Source of the DNA: G963422275 sp963422275
GTDB lineage: Bacteria; Pseudomonadota; Alphaproteobacteria; Rhodobacterales; Rhodobacteraceae
Length of the DNA: 64,000 bases
Direction: 5' to 3'
Assembly: GCA_963422275.1 (NCBI GenBank)
Contig: OY729418.1
Coordinates: 3,720,001-3,784,000, forward strand
The notes beneath the pieces were generated by a model. That model worked only from the letters and a program-made list of their open reading frames with translations. It made no database searches and had not been told where the DNA came from. The translations under genes were made by a program, and so were the position numbers. Each line of letters opens with the position of its first letter. Within the stretch, counting starts at the first letter, position 1. Shown piece after piece: positions 54,094 to 63,263 of this stretch.

Positions 54094-54464
54094 TAGTTCA
54101 CCTGCCATCCAAATTGATTGGCCATCAATTTTCTCCAACAGTTGCGGTGTTGAAACCTTTCTTCACTAGCCTCGTGGTTTAAATTAATTATTTCACTACC
54201 CTCCTTTCCCTGCGGCGATAATCTAGCCAGCTCTAGTTCACCATGTCTCTCTGCCTTTGGGCAGCCGACATGCTTCTCCCGTCCCAGAAATATTTTGCTG
54301 TGTGTTCAGGAAGTCGAGAATCTTGTCCTGCCGGTGCCCGACTAACAAAAATATTGATAGCGTTAAGTTGACCCGGTCCGATAGCGAACGACGCCGCTTT
54401 TTGAAAGGCAGACGTTCCATCAAGCTGACACGCGACTATTTAATCGACCAGGCACTGGAGTCCA
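54094..54464. other. Region between rne tail and dsbA-like gene
   Basis: There is no recognised gene. A 61-codon minus-strand frame (54238-54423) reads MERLPFKKRRRSLSDRVNLT and has one hydrophobic stretch (LTLSIFLLVG). It is unsupported by any family. Confidence 0.35.
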
Positions 54465-55086
54465 CTATGCAACACCGCGATTGCGCACTTGGGAACCAGG
54501 TGTTTGCAGTGTACCGACAGGATCGTTGGACCACCAGCCGCGTTTTTTTTGCAGCGTTTCTCCGCCAACGGGCTCTGTATTTCCATTGCCATCAGGTTTT
54601 TGGCACTCTAAGTCTTCGATCAAGGGCTGATCAACCTTCTTAGAAATCTCTGTCTTGTTTTCTTTCGCTCTATCATCGTCCTCTCCCGTCTTGAGAGCTG
54701 CTTTTCGACGTGGCCGCCGCTTGGTTTTTCTTGCAGGTTTGGGGTTGTCGCCAATCTCTTGGTCATTCTTGTCTGCGACATTTGCCAATGCACTCGTGCC
54801 CGTATCTTCCGGTGCAGATGAGGGAGAAGACCCTGTGTCCAATGGATCGGGCCCCAATGCCGGAATTAGGGATTTCGACTCCGGTTTTGAGCGTCTTCCT
54901 CGCCTTCGAGGCGTGTCTTTGATTGCTAACTCAACTTCTTTTGATACCGCGTGATCAATTTCTTCACCCAAGCCGTTAGTCTCGGAAGATGTGGAAGCGC
55001 TGGCTGGTTCATCTGACTTTGCTTGGCTGGCAGAACGCCGCGGCCGCTTCTTTGCAGTCGCCAATTGACCGCTTTTACGCTTTTTT
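54465..55086 (-). pseudogene. Out-of-frame C-terminal tail of RNase E
   Basis: In the -1 frame relative to the main gene the sequence continues as expected for the basic, disordered degradosome tail: TPKRKKRKSGQLATAKKRPR, RRGRRSKPESKS, KPARKTKRRPRRKAAL and a KKRGWWSN end motif common at the alphaproteobacterial RNase E terminus. Adding one A to the A6 run would join it to the catalytic part and give about 890 residues. The unbroken 200-codon frame suggests that the tail is still, or was very recently, translated. Confidence 0.75.
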
Positions 55087-57139
55087 CGTTTCGGAGTGTC
55101 TGATTTTGCTGCTCGTCCGATACCGTGATGTTCTTCTTCTGCAACGAAGTTTCTATTGAAACAACTTCTTCTTCGCCCTCATGCCTATCGCTTATACTAG
55201 GTGGACGGACGACCTCAATGAGGAAACTTGTCCCGGTAACTTCGGCATCGGCCTCGATCCTTACCTTGGTCTCAAATGCCTGCTCAATTCGAATGATCGC
55301 GCTGCGCTTTTCGTTTGCGATCATGTTTGCGATCCGAATAGGGAGACGTGCGCGAATAATGCCGGGCAGTCGTTTCATTCCAGTTGATTCCAACTGTCTA
55401 AGCACGGTAAGTACCAACGACTCATCGGAGCGCACCCAACCGGTGCCGTTGCATTTGCGGCAGGGTGCGGAAATAGACTCGACTATGCCTGGCCGCAAGC
55501 GCTGTCTGCTCATTTCAAGCAGTCCAAAGCCCGTGATCTGCCCCACATGAATCCGTGCGCGATCAACTTTCATGTTTTCTTTCAGCCGCTTTTCCACCGC
55601 TGCGTTGTGCTTTTTGTCAGGCATGTCGATAAAATCTATTACGATGATTCCCGCAAGGTCCCGCAAGCGGATTTGGCGTGTCACTTCTTCAGCAGCTTCG
55701 AGATTGGTCTGAAGAGCGGTCTGTGCCAAGGTGTCCTGATCTGTTGCTCGACCTGAGTTAACGTCGATTGCGACTAGTGCCTCTGTTATACCGATTACTA
55801 AATATCCTCCCGACGGGAGTTGCACCAAGGGATTGAATAATTCTGTAAGGTACCCCTCGATTTGATGGCGTGAGAACAGCGGAGTTGATCCCGAATACTG
55901 TTGCACTTTCTTGGCGTGCGACGGCATGATCAGCTTCATGAAGTCTTTTGCGATCCGGTATCCCTCGTCCCCTTCCACAATTATCTTGTCGACCGCCTTC
56001 GTGTAGATGTCGCGTATTGTGCGTTTGATAAGGCCTCCTTCCTCATAAATTGGAGTCGGGGCAATCGACTTGAAAGTCAGCATTCTGATTTGATCCCATT
56101 GACGTAACAGGTAGTCATAATCACGCTTGATCTCCTGCTTGGTTCGATTGACGCCAGCGGTCCGGATTATTAATCCGGCACCTTCGGGAACGCTAATCCC
56201 TTTCGCTATCAATTTCAGTTTGTTTCGATCGTTCGCACCGGAGATTTTTCGGCTGATTCCGCCACCGCGGGCAGTATTCGGCATAAGCACGCAATATCGG
56301 CCAGCCAAGCTGATGTAAGTGGAGAACGAGGCTCCCTTGGTGCCACGTGCTTCTCTAGTCGCCTGCACAAGCAAGATCTGGCGTGGTCGAATTACCTCCT
56401 GAACCTTGTACTTGCCTTGAAGTGACCGGCGTCTCTTGATCTGCTCTTGAACTATTGCTCGGGCCACAGTTTCCGCATCGTCGGGATTTGCGTCGTCATC
56501 TGCGGCAACTTGCTCGACAGCCTTTGTGTCAATAGACGACGCCTTTGCACTGTCGACATCTTCCTGGTTTTGAAACTCCAATTGACTTTCGTTCACTGCA
56601 GGAGAAATATCTTGATATTTTTCAGACACCTTCGATGAGTCTTTATCGCCCTCTACAACCTCACCAAACCCACTGATCTGCGGGTCCGTATTGTCGATTT
56701 TCGGAGTATCGTACACCTGCATTCCGGAAATTTCCGTATTTTCCGTGCTCTCGGTGCGCCCTGCAAATTCGGTAACTTGATCCCGAGGGTCATTGGGAGG
56801 ATAAGGAACGGTGACATTCTCCACATCCTTCGCCTCCGTGTCAGACGAGACCGAGAGGGCGATTTCGGCTTCTAGTCGCTCCTTGTCGGCTACCGGGATC
56901 TGGTAGTAATCTGGGTGAATCTCGGAGAAAGGAAGAAATCCATGCCGGTCTCCACCATACTCGACAAATACCGACTGAAGGGCAGGCTCTACTCGTGCGA
57001 CCCGTGCTAGATAGATGCTCCCAACGATCTGCTTTCTACTTCGGGTCTCAAAATCGAATTCCTCGACCTTTTGCCCGTCGACGACGACAACGCGTGTTTC
57101 TTCTTCGTGCGCGGCGTCGATGAGTATCTTTTTTGCCAT
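54926..57139 (-). CDS. rne: Ribonuclease E (catalytic part; tail frameshifted)
   Basis: RNase E is the main endonuclease of mRNA decay and rRNA/tRNA processing. The product has the S1 domain (IVGSIYLARVARVEPALQSV, DRHGFLPFSEIHPDYYQI) with an acidic insert of about 135 residues typical of alphaproteobacteria. It then has GAGLIIRTAGVNRTKQEI, the DNase-I-like catalytic Asp residues in ALVAIDVNSGRATDQDT and IIVIDFIDMPDKKHN, and the zinc-link CRKCNGTGWVRSDE. After residue about 690 the frame leaves the conserved tail at an A6 run (T6 at 55081-55086 on the plus strand) and ends after a 47-residue unrelated tail. The catalytic region is complete, so activity is likely retained even without slippage. 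Confidence 0.9.
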   Translation of the reverse strand: MAKKILIDAAHEEETRVVVVDGQKVEEFDFETRSRKQIVGSIYLARVARVEPALQSVFVEYGGDRHGFLPFSEIHPDYYQIPVADKERLEAEIALSVSSDTEAKDVENVTVPYPPNDPRDQVTEFAGRTESTENTEISGMQVYDTPKIDNTDPQISGFGEVVEGDKDSSKVSEKYQDISPAVNESQLEFQNQEDVDSAKASSIDTKAVEQVAADDDANPDDAETVARAIVQEQIKRRRSLQGKYKVQEVIRPRQILLVQATREARGTKGASFSTYISLAGRYCVLMPNTARGGGISRKISGANDRNKLKLIAKGISVPEGAGLIIRTAGVNRTKQEIKRDYDYLLRQWDQIRMLTFKSIAPTPIYEEGGLIKRTIRDIYTKAVDKIIVEGDEGYRIAKDFMKLIMPSHAKKVQQYSGSTPLFSRHQIEGYLTELFNPLVQLPSGGYLVIGITEALVAIDVNSGRATDQDTLAQTALQTNLEAAEEVTRQIRLRDLAGIIVIDFIDMPDKKHNAAVEKRLKENMKVDRARIHVGQITGFGLLEMSRQRLRPGIVESISAPCRKCNGTGWVRSDESLVLTVLRQLESTGMKRLPGIIRARLPIRIANMIANEKRSAIIRIEQAFETKVRIEADAEVTGTSFLIEVVRPPSISDRHEGEEEVVSIETSLQKKNITVSDEQQNQTLRNEKSVKAVNWRLQRSGRGVLPAKQSQMNQPALPHLPRLTAWVKKLITRYQKKLS

Positions 57140-57632
57140 TTTAATCTTTCATGCCAGTGGGGCAATTCGGCCCGCGCAGGTTTTGAAATATGGGCTGGCA
57201 ATAATCCGAACGCGTCGAAATTTGAATGGTCCCTTACAGTTGTATCAATGCGACCAGCACCGCTGACGCGACAGCGGAGTTTAGCGTTCAATGTAATATT
57301 CTTGCCCAAGTACCAAGCTTGCCGATTGCATGTCCAAATCAGCGCGAACGACTTGTCAAATCATGTCGGCCGAGCATCACCAAAAGGAATCCCAACTATG
57401 GCGCACCCACTTGCGCACACTCATCGGCACCTTTCTCTTTTCCCGCAACACGCGGTTGCACGTTCAGGAATCTTCAAATCCTACCTCTGCAAAGCTTCGG
57501 GGTCAAGGGAAATCTGCCGCTTCCCAAGGCGATTGATTTTGAAAATTAAGATTTTCCTTTTCCCACCGGCGATGCAATGTGCCAGCATGCAACAAAGCAG
57601 AAGCAGGCATTAGGCAGGATTTTCTTCAGGGA
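57140..57632. other. Upstream region of rne
   Basis: No gene is supported. The plus-strand frame at 57071-57613 resembles nothing known. The rne promoter and leader are expected here; no clear elements can be named. Confidence 0.35.
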
Positions 57633-58049
57633 GACTGTTGCAAAAGCGGGCGTTTTTCTCTGCATTTCGCCGTTCGGGCTGGCTGAGCGCTTGGCGGCTG
57701 CCGATGGGTGGTTGCAGCGCCTTCCAGACACAATTTTGGCCCCGGTGACGGGACAGGGGACGCCCCCGAGAAGCCTGGAACATGATCCCCGCCTTGGCGG
57801 GGCAGTTGGCCACCATGGTCTGGTTCCTGCAGCTGACGACTGCCCTCGGATAGAAGCGCCGCGTCAAGACTGCGCAGCACAGGCAGCCGGCGGAACCGGC
57901 AGACCGTCGCGTGGTCGGGACAGCGCTCGTCTACCACCGTCATGAAGAAATTCATCGCCCATCTCCCTCAATCGAAGGTCATGACAGGCGCTTGCAGCCC
58001 CCTCGGCGCAACATGTCAATAGCCGTGAGGCGTATTTCGCAACAGTCTT
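57633..58049. mobile_element. IS5-like remnant, type IS5-B (internally deleted, both ends present)
   Basis: The ends are AGACTGTTGCAAAAGC (57634 on) and TTTCGCAACAGTCTT (58034-58049). The inside repeats the subterminal parts of the copy at 35201-36153 but lacks most of the transposase, leaving about 0.42 kb. Such a form could once have been mobilised in trans. Confidence 0.72.
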
Positions 58050-58204
58050 AGGGAGTTGATTGCCATAGGCGAGCAACACCTCGCGCCAAGACCTCGCTAA
58101 ATGCTGACCAAAGACCGAGCGAAAGCAGGCATTTCGTTCTGCGTTGCGGCTTCTGCAGCTAGTTGGTTTACGCGTCTTGGCACCTGCTGACGCGGTTTCA
58201 GTCC

Positions 58205-58812
58205 CCGTGCGGCGTCTCCGGAAATTGAGCTTTGCAAGCCTTGGACGTGACCGCAAGAAGTGCAGGGCGCGCCGCGAGATCTTTCCAGAGCGGATGGACG
58301 GTCCGCATTGCGCCGACGCATCCGAAGGGCGGCGGCAAGGGGCGACAGCTGTATCCGCTACTGGCGATGCTGCGCGTGCATTGCGTGCAGCTTTTCTGCA
58401 ATCCGGCGATCCGCGCGATGGAGGACCTGCTCTGCGAGGCCGCGAGCGTCCGGCGCCTTGCCGGGGCAAGTCCGGAGAAGGTTCCGGACAAGACGACGAT
58501 CCCGACTTCCGCCGTCGGCTGGAGCGCCTGCCGTTCCGGATCGCGAGCGGGTGTTCGGCCATGACAAGGTTCGCTATCGAGGTCAGGAGATGAACGTGCG
58601 GCGGCTTGCGCCGCTTTTGGGCTTCTTGAACCCGACAGGGGAAAAGTGTGTCCGGAATCTGCCGGAACAGCCCCGTGGGGGCTGAAACGGCAGGCGGTTC
58701 CGCCCCGAAAACGCGTATTTGGGGCTTCCGGACCGCAAAAAACCGGTCGATGCAACTAGATAAGGTCAGTTTCCGCAGCCAAACCAGAAACTCCCTCCAA
58801 ATCAGAGGTTTC
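58205..58812 (+). mobile_element. Degenerate IS5-like element, type IS5-A copy 5
   Basis: The transposase start region (reading LSFASLGRDRKKCRARREIF) lies on the plus strand near 58225. Broken frames follow, including MLRVHCVQLFCNPAIRAMED and DFRRRLERLPF. The right end TCAGAGGTTTCC at 58801-58812 is followed by CTAG. Deletions have shortened it to about 0.6 kb. Confidence 0.75.
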
Positions 58813-59070
58813 CTAGCACAGCGCTGTCGGCGGGGAAATTGCAAAGTGACTACCTACCCCCCCCATTGTGCCTTGCGTTTTCCTGCCGCGACAGATAAGT
58901 GCAAAAGTGATTGATGCCTTCTCGAATCATGCCTTTCGTCTCTGCCATGGATTTCGACTGAGATCCTGAAACCTGTGCGCAACCCCGTTCTCACCATTCG
59001 CTCGAAGCCTGCTGAACCCCGCGAAGTAGATTCAACCGCCATCCTGAAAGATGTCCGAACAGGTATTCGA

Positions 59071-61623
59071 ATGGCCATCAGAATTTTAGCCGTCCTGTTC
59101 AACTGGTTGAGTCTCGGTTTGGTAGCGGTTTTTCTGTTGCTCAGCGCAGTTATTTGGACTTACGGACGCGACCTGCCAAATCATGCATCCTTGGCGTCCT
59201 ATGAACCTCCAACAATGAGCCGGATATTCTCAAGCGAAGGACAGCTCCTTGACGAATTCGCCAAGGAGCGTCGGTTGTTCAGCCCAATCGAAGAAATTCC
59301 CGATCTCGTTAAAAATGCATTTATCTCTGCCGAGGACAAGTCCTTCTACTCACACAAAGGCTATGACCCAGCAGGCATATTGAAGGCAGGGGCGCAGGCC
59401 TTGATGGGAGGCCAGCTCCGGGGTGCGTCGACAATTACCCAGCAAGTAATGAAAAACTTTTTGCTTAGTAATGAGCGTTCAGTGGAGCGAAAAATAAAGG
59501 AAATCGTGTTAGCTTCGCGAATCGAGAAATCGCTTTCTAAGGACGAGATTCTGGAGATCTATCTGAACGAGATATTTCTGGGGCAGAATTCATTCGGCGT
59601 TGCCGCGGCCGCGCAGACGTATTTTAACAAGCCGCTGGAGGCACTGTCAGTTGAAGAAGTTGCCTATCTTGCAGCGCTTCCAAAGGCACCATCCACTTAT
59701 CACCCCGTTCGGCAAATGGATCGGGCTCTGTCTCGCCGTAACTTTGTCATCAGAGAGATGGTAGAAAACGGATTTATCCTGCCGGACGACGGGGCGATGG
59801 CGATGCGTACAGAACTGCGCACGGTGCTGAATGGCGATTATGTCGACTATAAGGCCCAATTGCCGCCAAGAGGATACTTTACAGATGAAATTCGCAGGCA
59901 ACTGTCCGAAACCTTTGGGGCTGATGAGTTTTTTGGCAGAGGACTGACCATCCGCGCCACAATGGACCAAGATCTCCAAGTTGTAGCAGCGCGCGCGTTG
60001 CGGGAAGGCCTTGAACGATACGACAGGCTAAGGGGCATTTGGCGGGGCACGGGTATTCAGTTGAAAGCGGATGAATTGGCGTCTGAGGAAGATTGGCGGG
60101 CGGCGCTGGAAGACGTACTGCTTCCAAGAGACATAGATGGCTGGCATCTTGCCGTGGTGCTAGAACTACGTGGCAACTCGGCAGTAATCGGAGTTGAGGG
60201 ATCAGTTTCCGACAAGGAGGCCATCATTTCTTCTAGCGAGATGCAATGGGCACGAAGGCTTGGTGGGAGCGGTGGTGTAGGGTCCCAGACCAAGTCGGCA
60301 GGTGACCTGTTGCAGGCAGGCGATGTAGTATTTGTCTCGTCCATTGGCAAAGACGGCGAAGCCACTCATTGGTCACTGCACCAGCTGCCCGAAGTTCAGG
60401 GTGCCTTTGTTGCGATGGACCCGAACTCAGGTCGAGTTTTAGCTCTGCAGGGCGGATTTTCGTACCAGCAGTCAGTTTTCAACCGGGCTACGCAAGCATT
60501 GCGCCAACCCGGGTCCGCGCTGAAGCCATTTGTATATGCTGCGGCGTTGGATTCCGGATATACGCCCGCAACAATTGTGATTGATGCCCCCATTGAGTAC
60601 GAGACTCCTGAAGGCTTGTGGAGACCTTCGAATTCCAGCGACAGGTATTTTGGGCCCACGTTGCTTCGAACAGGAATCGAGAAGTCGCGAAATCTAATGA
60701 CAGTTCGTTTGGCAATGGATGTCGGTCTGAGCGCCATTGCCGCGTATACCGAGAGCTTTGGTGTCTATGACACCATGAACCTGCTTCCCTCCAACGCACT
60801 GGGAGCACAGGAAACAACGCTGCTCCAAATGGTTGCTGCCTACGCGATGTTTGCCAACGGGGGAGAAAAGGTGGAGCCTACGTTAGTGGATCGGGTGCAG
60901 GATCGGTTTGGTTACACGCTGTTTCGTCACGATCAGAGATTTTGCTTGAACTGCGGGCAGCGGCTCTTGGTAGAGGGTGAGGTTCCCAAGATAGTTGCCC
61001 ACAGGCAGAGGGTAATTGACGCTGTTACAGCGTACCAGTTAACTTCCATGATGAAAGGCGTGGTTGAGCGGGGAACGGCTAGCCAAACAGTGAACCCTGG
61101 CTTTCCAGTTGCCGGAAAGACAGGCACGACAAATGATTCAAGGGATGCTTGGTTCATTGGATTCACGCCAAACATCGTTGCAGGTTGTTATATTGGATTC
61201 GATTTGCCTGAATCACTCGGGAAAAGCGCTTACGGAGGAACTCTGTGCGGACCAATATTTAACGAATTTATCAAGAAGGCCGCCGAAAAGTATGGAACGT
61301 CCGAATTCAAGATTCCGGAGGATGGAGTATTTATTAATATTGACCGGTTCACAGGTGAACGCGTCCATAGTACGGCAGAGAGGAATAATGTCTTGACCGA
61401 ATTTTTCCAAAAGGGAACGGAACCGTCTCTTGGCGACTTCCGGATAATTGACGGGGGATTTGCAATGGCATCTGACCTGCCGCTGTTTGATCCAAACGAG
61501 GAATATGACGCGGACATGTCCAACATCGCTGGCCTCGGAATTGAAGAACGTCCGGCAACGCAGCAGGGCCAAGTCGACGAGCGTGGATCATTCGGCTCTT
61601 TGTCATCGGGAGGACTGTACTGA
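59071..61623 (+). CDS. mrcA: Penicillin-binding protein 1A (bifunctional)
   Basis: A class A PBP that polymerises and cross-links peptidoglycan. I start at the ATG at 59071 (MAIRILAVLFNWLSLG), giving 850 residues like E. coli PBP1A; a GTG at 58975 would add 32 residues. A membrane anchor is followed by the glycosyltransferase domain with AFISAEDKSFYSHKGYDPAG, RGASTITQQVMKNFLL and ILEIYLNEIFLGQNSFGVAA. The transpeptidase domain has the SxxK motif in LRQPGSALKPFVYAAAL, an SxN-type motif in EKSRNLMTVRL and KTGTT in PVAGKTGTTNDSRDAW. prfB follows, as usual; the amidase gene normally found between rne and mrcA in related bacteria is absent. Confidence 0.93.
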   Translation: MAIRILAVLFNWLSLGLVAVFLLLSAVIWTYGRDLPNHASLASYEPPTMSRIFSSEGQLLDEFAKERRLFSPIEEIPDLVKNAFISAEDKSFYSHKGYDPAGILKAGAQALMGGQLRGASTITQQVMKNFLLSNERSVERKIKEIVLASRIEKSLSKDEILEIYLNEIFLGQNSFGVAAAAQTYFNKPLEALSVEEVAYLAALPKAPSTYHPVRQMDRALSRRNFVIREMVENGFILPDDGAMAMRTELRTVLNGDYVDYKAQLPPRGYFTDEIRRQLSETFGADEFFGRGLTIRATMDQDLQVVAARALREGLERYDRLRGIWRGTGIQLKADELASEEDWRAALEDVLLPRDIDGWHLAVVLELRGNSAVIGVEGSVSDKEAIISSSEMQWARRLGGSGGVGSQTKSAGDLLQAGDVVFVSSIGKDGEATHWSLHQLPEVQGAFVAMDPNSGRVLALQGGFSYQQSVFNRATQALRQPGSALKPFVYAAALDSGYTPATIVIDAPIEYETPEGLWRPSNSSDRYFGPTLLRTGIEKSRNLMTVRLAMDVGLSAIAAYTESFGVYDTMNLLPSNALGAQETTLLQMVAAYAMFANGGEKVEPTLVDRVQDRFGYTLFRHDQRFCLNCGQRLLVEGEVPKIVAHRQRVIDAVTAYQLTSMMKGVVERGTASQTVNPGFPVAGKTGTTNDSRDAWFIGFTPNIVAGCYIGFDLPESLGKSAYGGTLCGPIFNEFIKKAAEKYGTSEFKIPEDGVFINIDRFTGERVHSTAERNNVLTEFFQKGTEPSLGDFRIIDGGFAMASDLPLFDPNEEYDADMSNIAGLGIEERPATQQGQVDERGSFGSLSSGGLY

Positions 61624-61877
61624 TCGAACAGAAAATCCCTGATTGCTGGTTGATTCGGAATGCGTTCGGAAGAGTTGAAACCCAAGCCCGCGGCCGCGTT
61701 TGATAAATCGCTGTTCACGCCATCTTGATTTGAACAATCCCTGGAGCACACCTGTTGACGATACCGCAGTCGAACGCTGGAAACTTGGGTTATGAGAAAC
61801 TGGACGATGCCAGCCAAAAGAACTATGCTCGAATTTTCGCTTAGGAACCAGAATTAGTGGCGGGCGAGAGGTTGTAA

Positions 61878-63005
61878 ATGCGTTCAGAGACAGTAGCAAC
61901 TGTAGAAGCGATAAAGAAATCGCTTGCTCTCCTGCGCGTTCGTCTTGATCGCGGCTCCGCTGACAAGCGTTTGGATAAGTTCAATCTGCTGTCCGAAGAT
62001 CTTAACCTTTGGGCCGACCCCAAGCGAGCGCAAAAACTGATGCGTCAGCGTCAGGCTCTTTCGGATTCAATTGAATCCTTTGATCGGTTGGAAACGGACC
62101 TAGCAGAAAACATCGAACTCCTTGACTTGGGGGAATCTGAAGGGGACAGCGAGATTGTGCAAGAGGCGGAAGATGCCCTGCGAGCTTTGCTCGGACGGGC
62201 ACAGCAAAAGGAGATCGAGGCACTCCTGAGTGGCGAAGCAGACGGAAATGATACCTTCCTTGAAATTCATTCCGGTGCTGGCGGCACAGAGTCATGCGAT
62301 TGGGCAAGGATGCTCGTCCGTATGTATAATCGCTGGGCACAGAAGTCGGGATACAATTTTGAAATTATCTCGCAGAGCCGGGACGGCGAGGCAGGCTTGA
62401 AGTCAGGTACATACAGGGTTAACGGCCACAACGCTTACGGGTGGCTTAAAACTGAAACAGGTGTGCATCGGCTTGTACGGAAATCTCCGTTCGATAGCGC
62501 TGCGAGACGCCACACTTCGTTCAGTTCGGTTTGGGTTTACCCGGTTGTTGATGAAAACATACAAATCGACATTAATTCAGCGGATCTTCGAATCGACACA
62601 TACCGATCATCCGGCTCTGGCGGCCAGCATGTCAACACCACAGATTCGGCAGTGCGAGTAACACACGCTCCTACAGGCATTGTAGTGACATCATCTGAAA
62701 AATCACAGCACCAGAATCGTGCGATTTGCATGAACGCTCTGAGGTCTCGCCTGTACGAGATTGAACTGCGCAGAAGATCTGAAAAAATTCAAGAGCAGCA
62801 CAGCCAAAAGGGCGATGCCGGGTGGGGCCACCAGATTCGCTCATACGTCCTTGAGCCGTACCAGATGGTCAAGGACCTAAGAACAAATTACGAGACCTCG
62901 AACACTCAGAGCATACTTGACGGAAACCTCGATGACTTCATGGCCGCAGTACTAGCGCACAATGTTGTTGGAAAATCCAAAGCTGACGCATCCTTCATGC
63001 GTTAG
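61878..63005 (+). CDS. prfB: Peptide chain release factor 2
   Basis: The 375-residue factor ends translation at UGA and UAA. It shows the stop-codon-reading SPF motif in RLVRKSPFDSAARRHTSFSS and the catalytic GGQ in SSGSGGQHVNTTDSAVRVTH. The frame is continuous from the ATG at 61878 after GAGAGG, so the autoregulatory programmed frameshift of E. coli prfB is not present. It lies 254 bp after mrcA. Confidence 0.95.
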   Translation: MRSETVATVEAIKKSLALLRVRLDRGSADKRLDKFNLLSEDLNLWADPKRAQKLMRQRQALSDSIESFDRLETDLAENIELLDLGESEGDSEIVQEAEDALRALLGRAQQKEIEALLSGEADGNDTFLEIHSGAGGTESCDWARMLVRMYNRWAQKSGYNFEIISQSRDGEAGLKSGTYRVNGHNAYGWLKTETGVHRLVRKSPFDSAARRHTSFSSVWVYPVVDENIQIDINSADLRIDTYRSSGSGGQHVNTTDSAVRVTHAPTGIVVTSSEKSQHQNRAICMNALRSRLYEIELRRRSEKIQEQHSQKGDAGWGHQIRSYVLEPYQMVKDLRTNYETSNTQSILDGNLDDFMAAVLAHNVVGKSKADASFMR

Positions 63006-63061
63006 GAGTTCACCAACGGAACGGAGCGCTCTGTGCTTAAGCCGCCAGCGGGATCAGTCTA

Positions 63062-63190
63062 GGGAACCTCTGATTTGGAGGGTTTTGGTTTTAGATGTTC
63101 CTGTTTCTGGCTGTGCCGGTCAATTTCCTGCGGTAAGGCCCCCCCCCGATGCACGTTTTGATGGCCAACCGCCTCCGGTTTAGGTCGTGT
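63062..63190 (-). mobile_element. IS5-like element fragment, type IS5-A copy 6 (one end)
   Basis: GGGAACCTCTGATTTGGAGG (63062 on), preceded by CTA, is the left type-A end. The next 110 bases match the left subterminal region of copy 3 with a nine-base C run, then the similarity ends. Confidence 0.7.
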
Positions 63191-63263
63191 ACTCATAAAG
63201 GGAAAAGGGATTTTCTTTTCGGCGCTGATGTGATTCAATCTTCCAAACAGCGGGAGATTGAGG

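Noticed and set aside
61878..61960. Possible programmed frameshift at the start of prfB
   Set aside because: The gene is in one frame from its start with no in-frame TGA near codon 26, so there is no autoregulatory shift.
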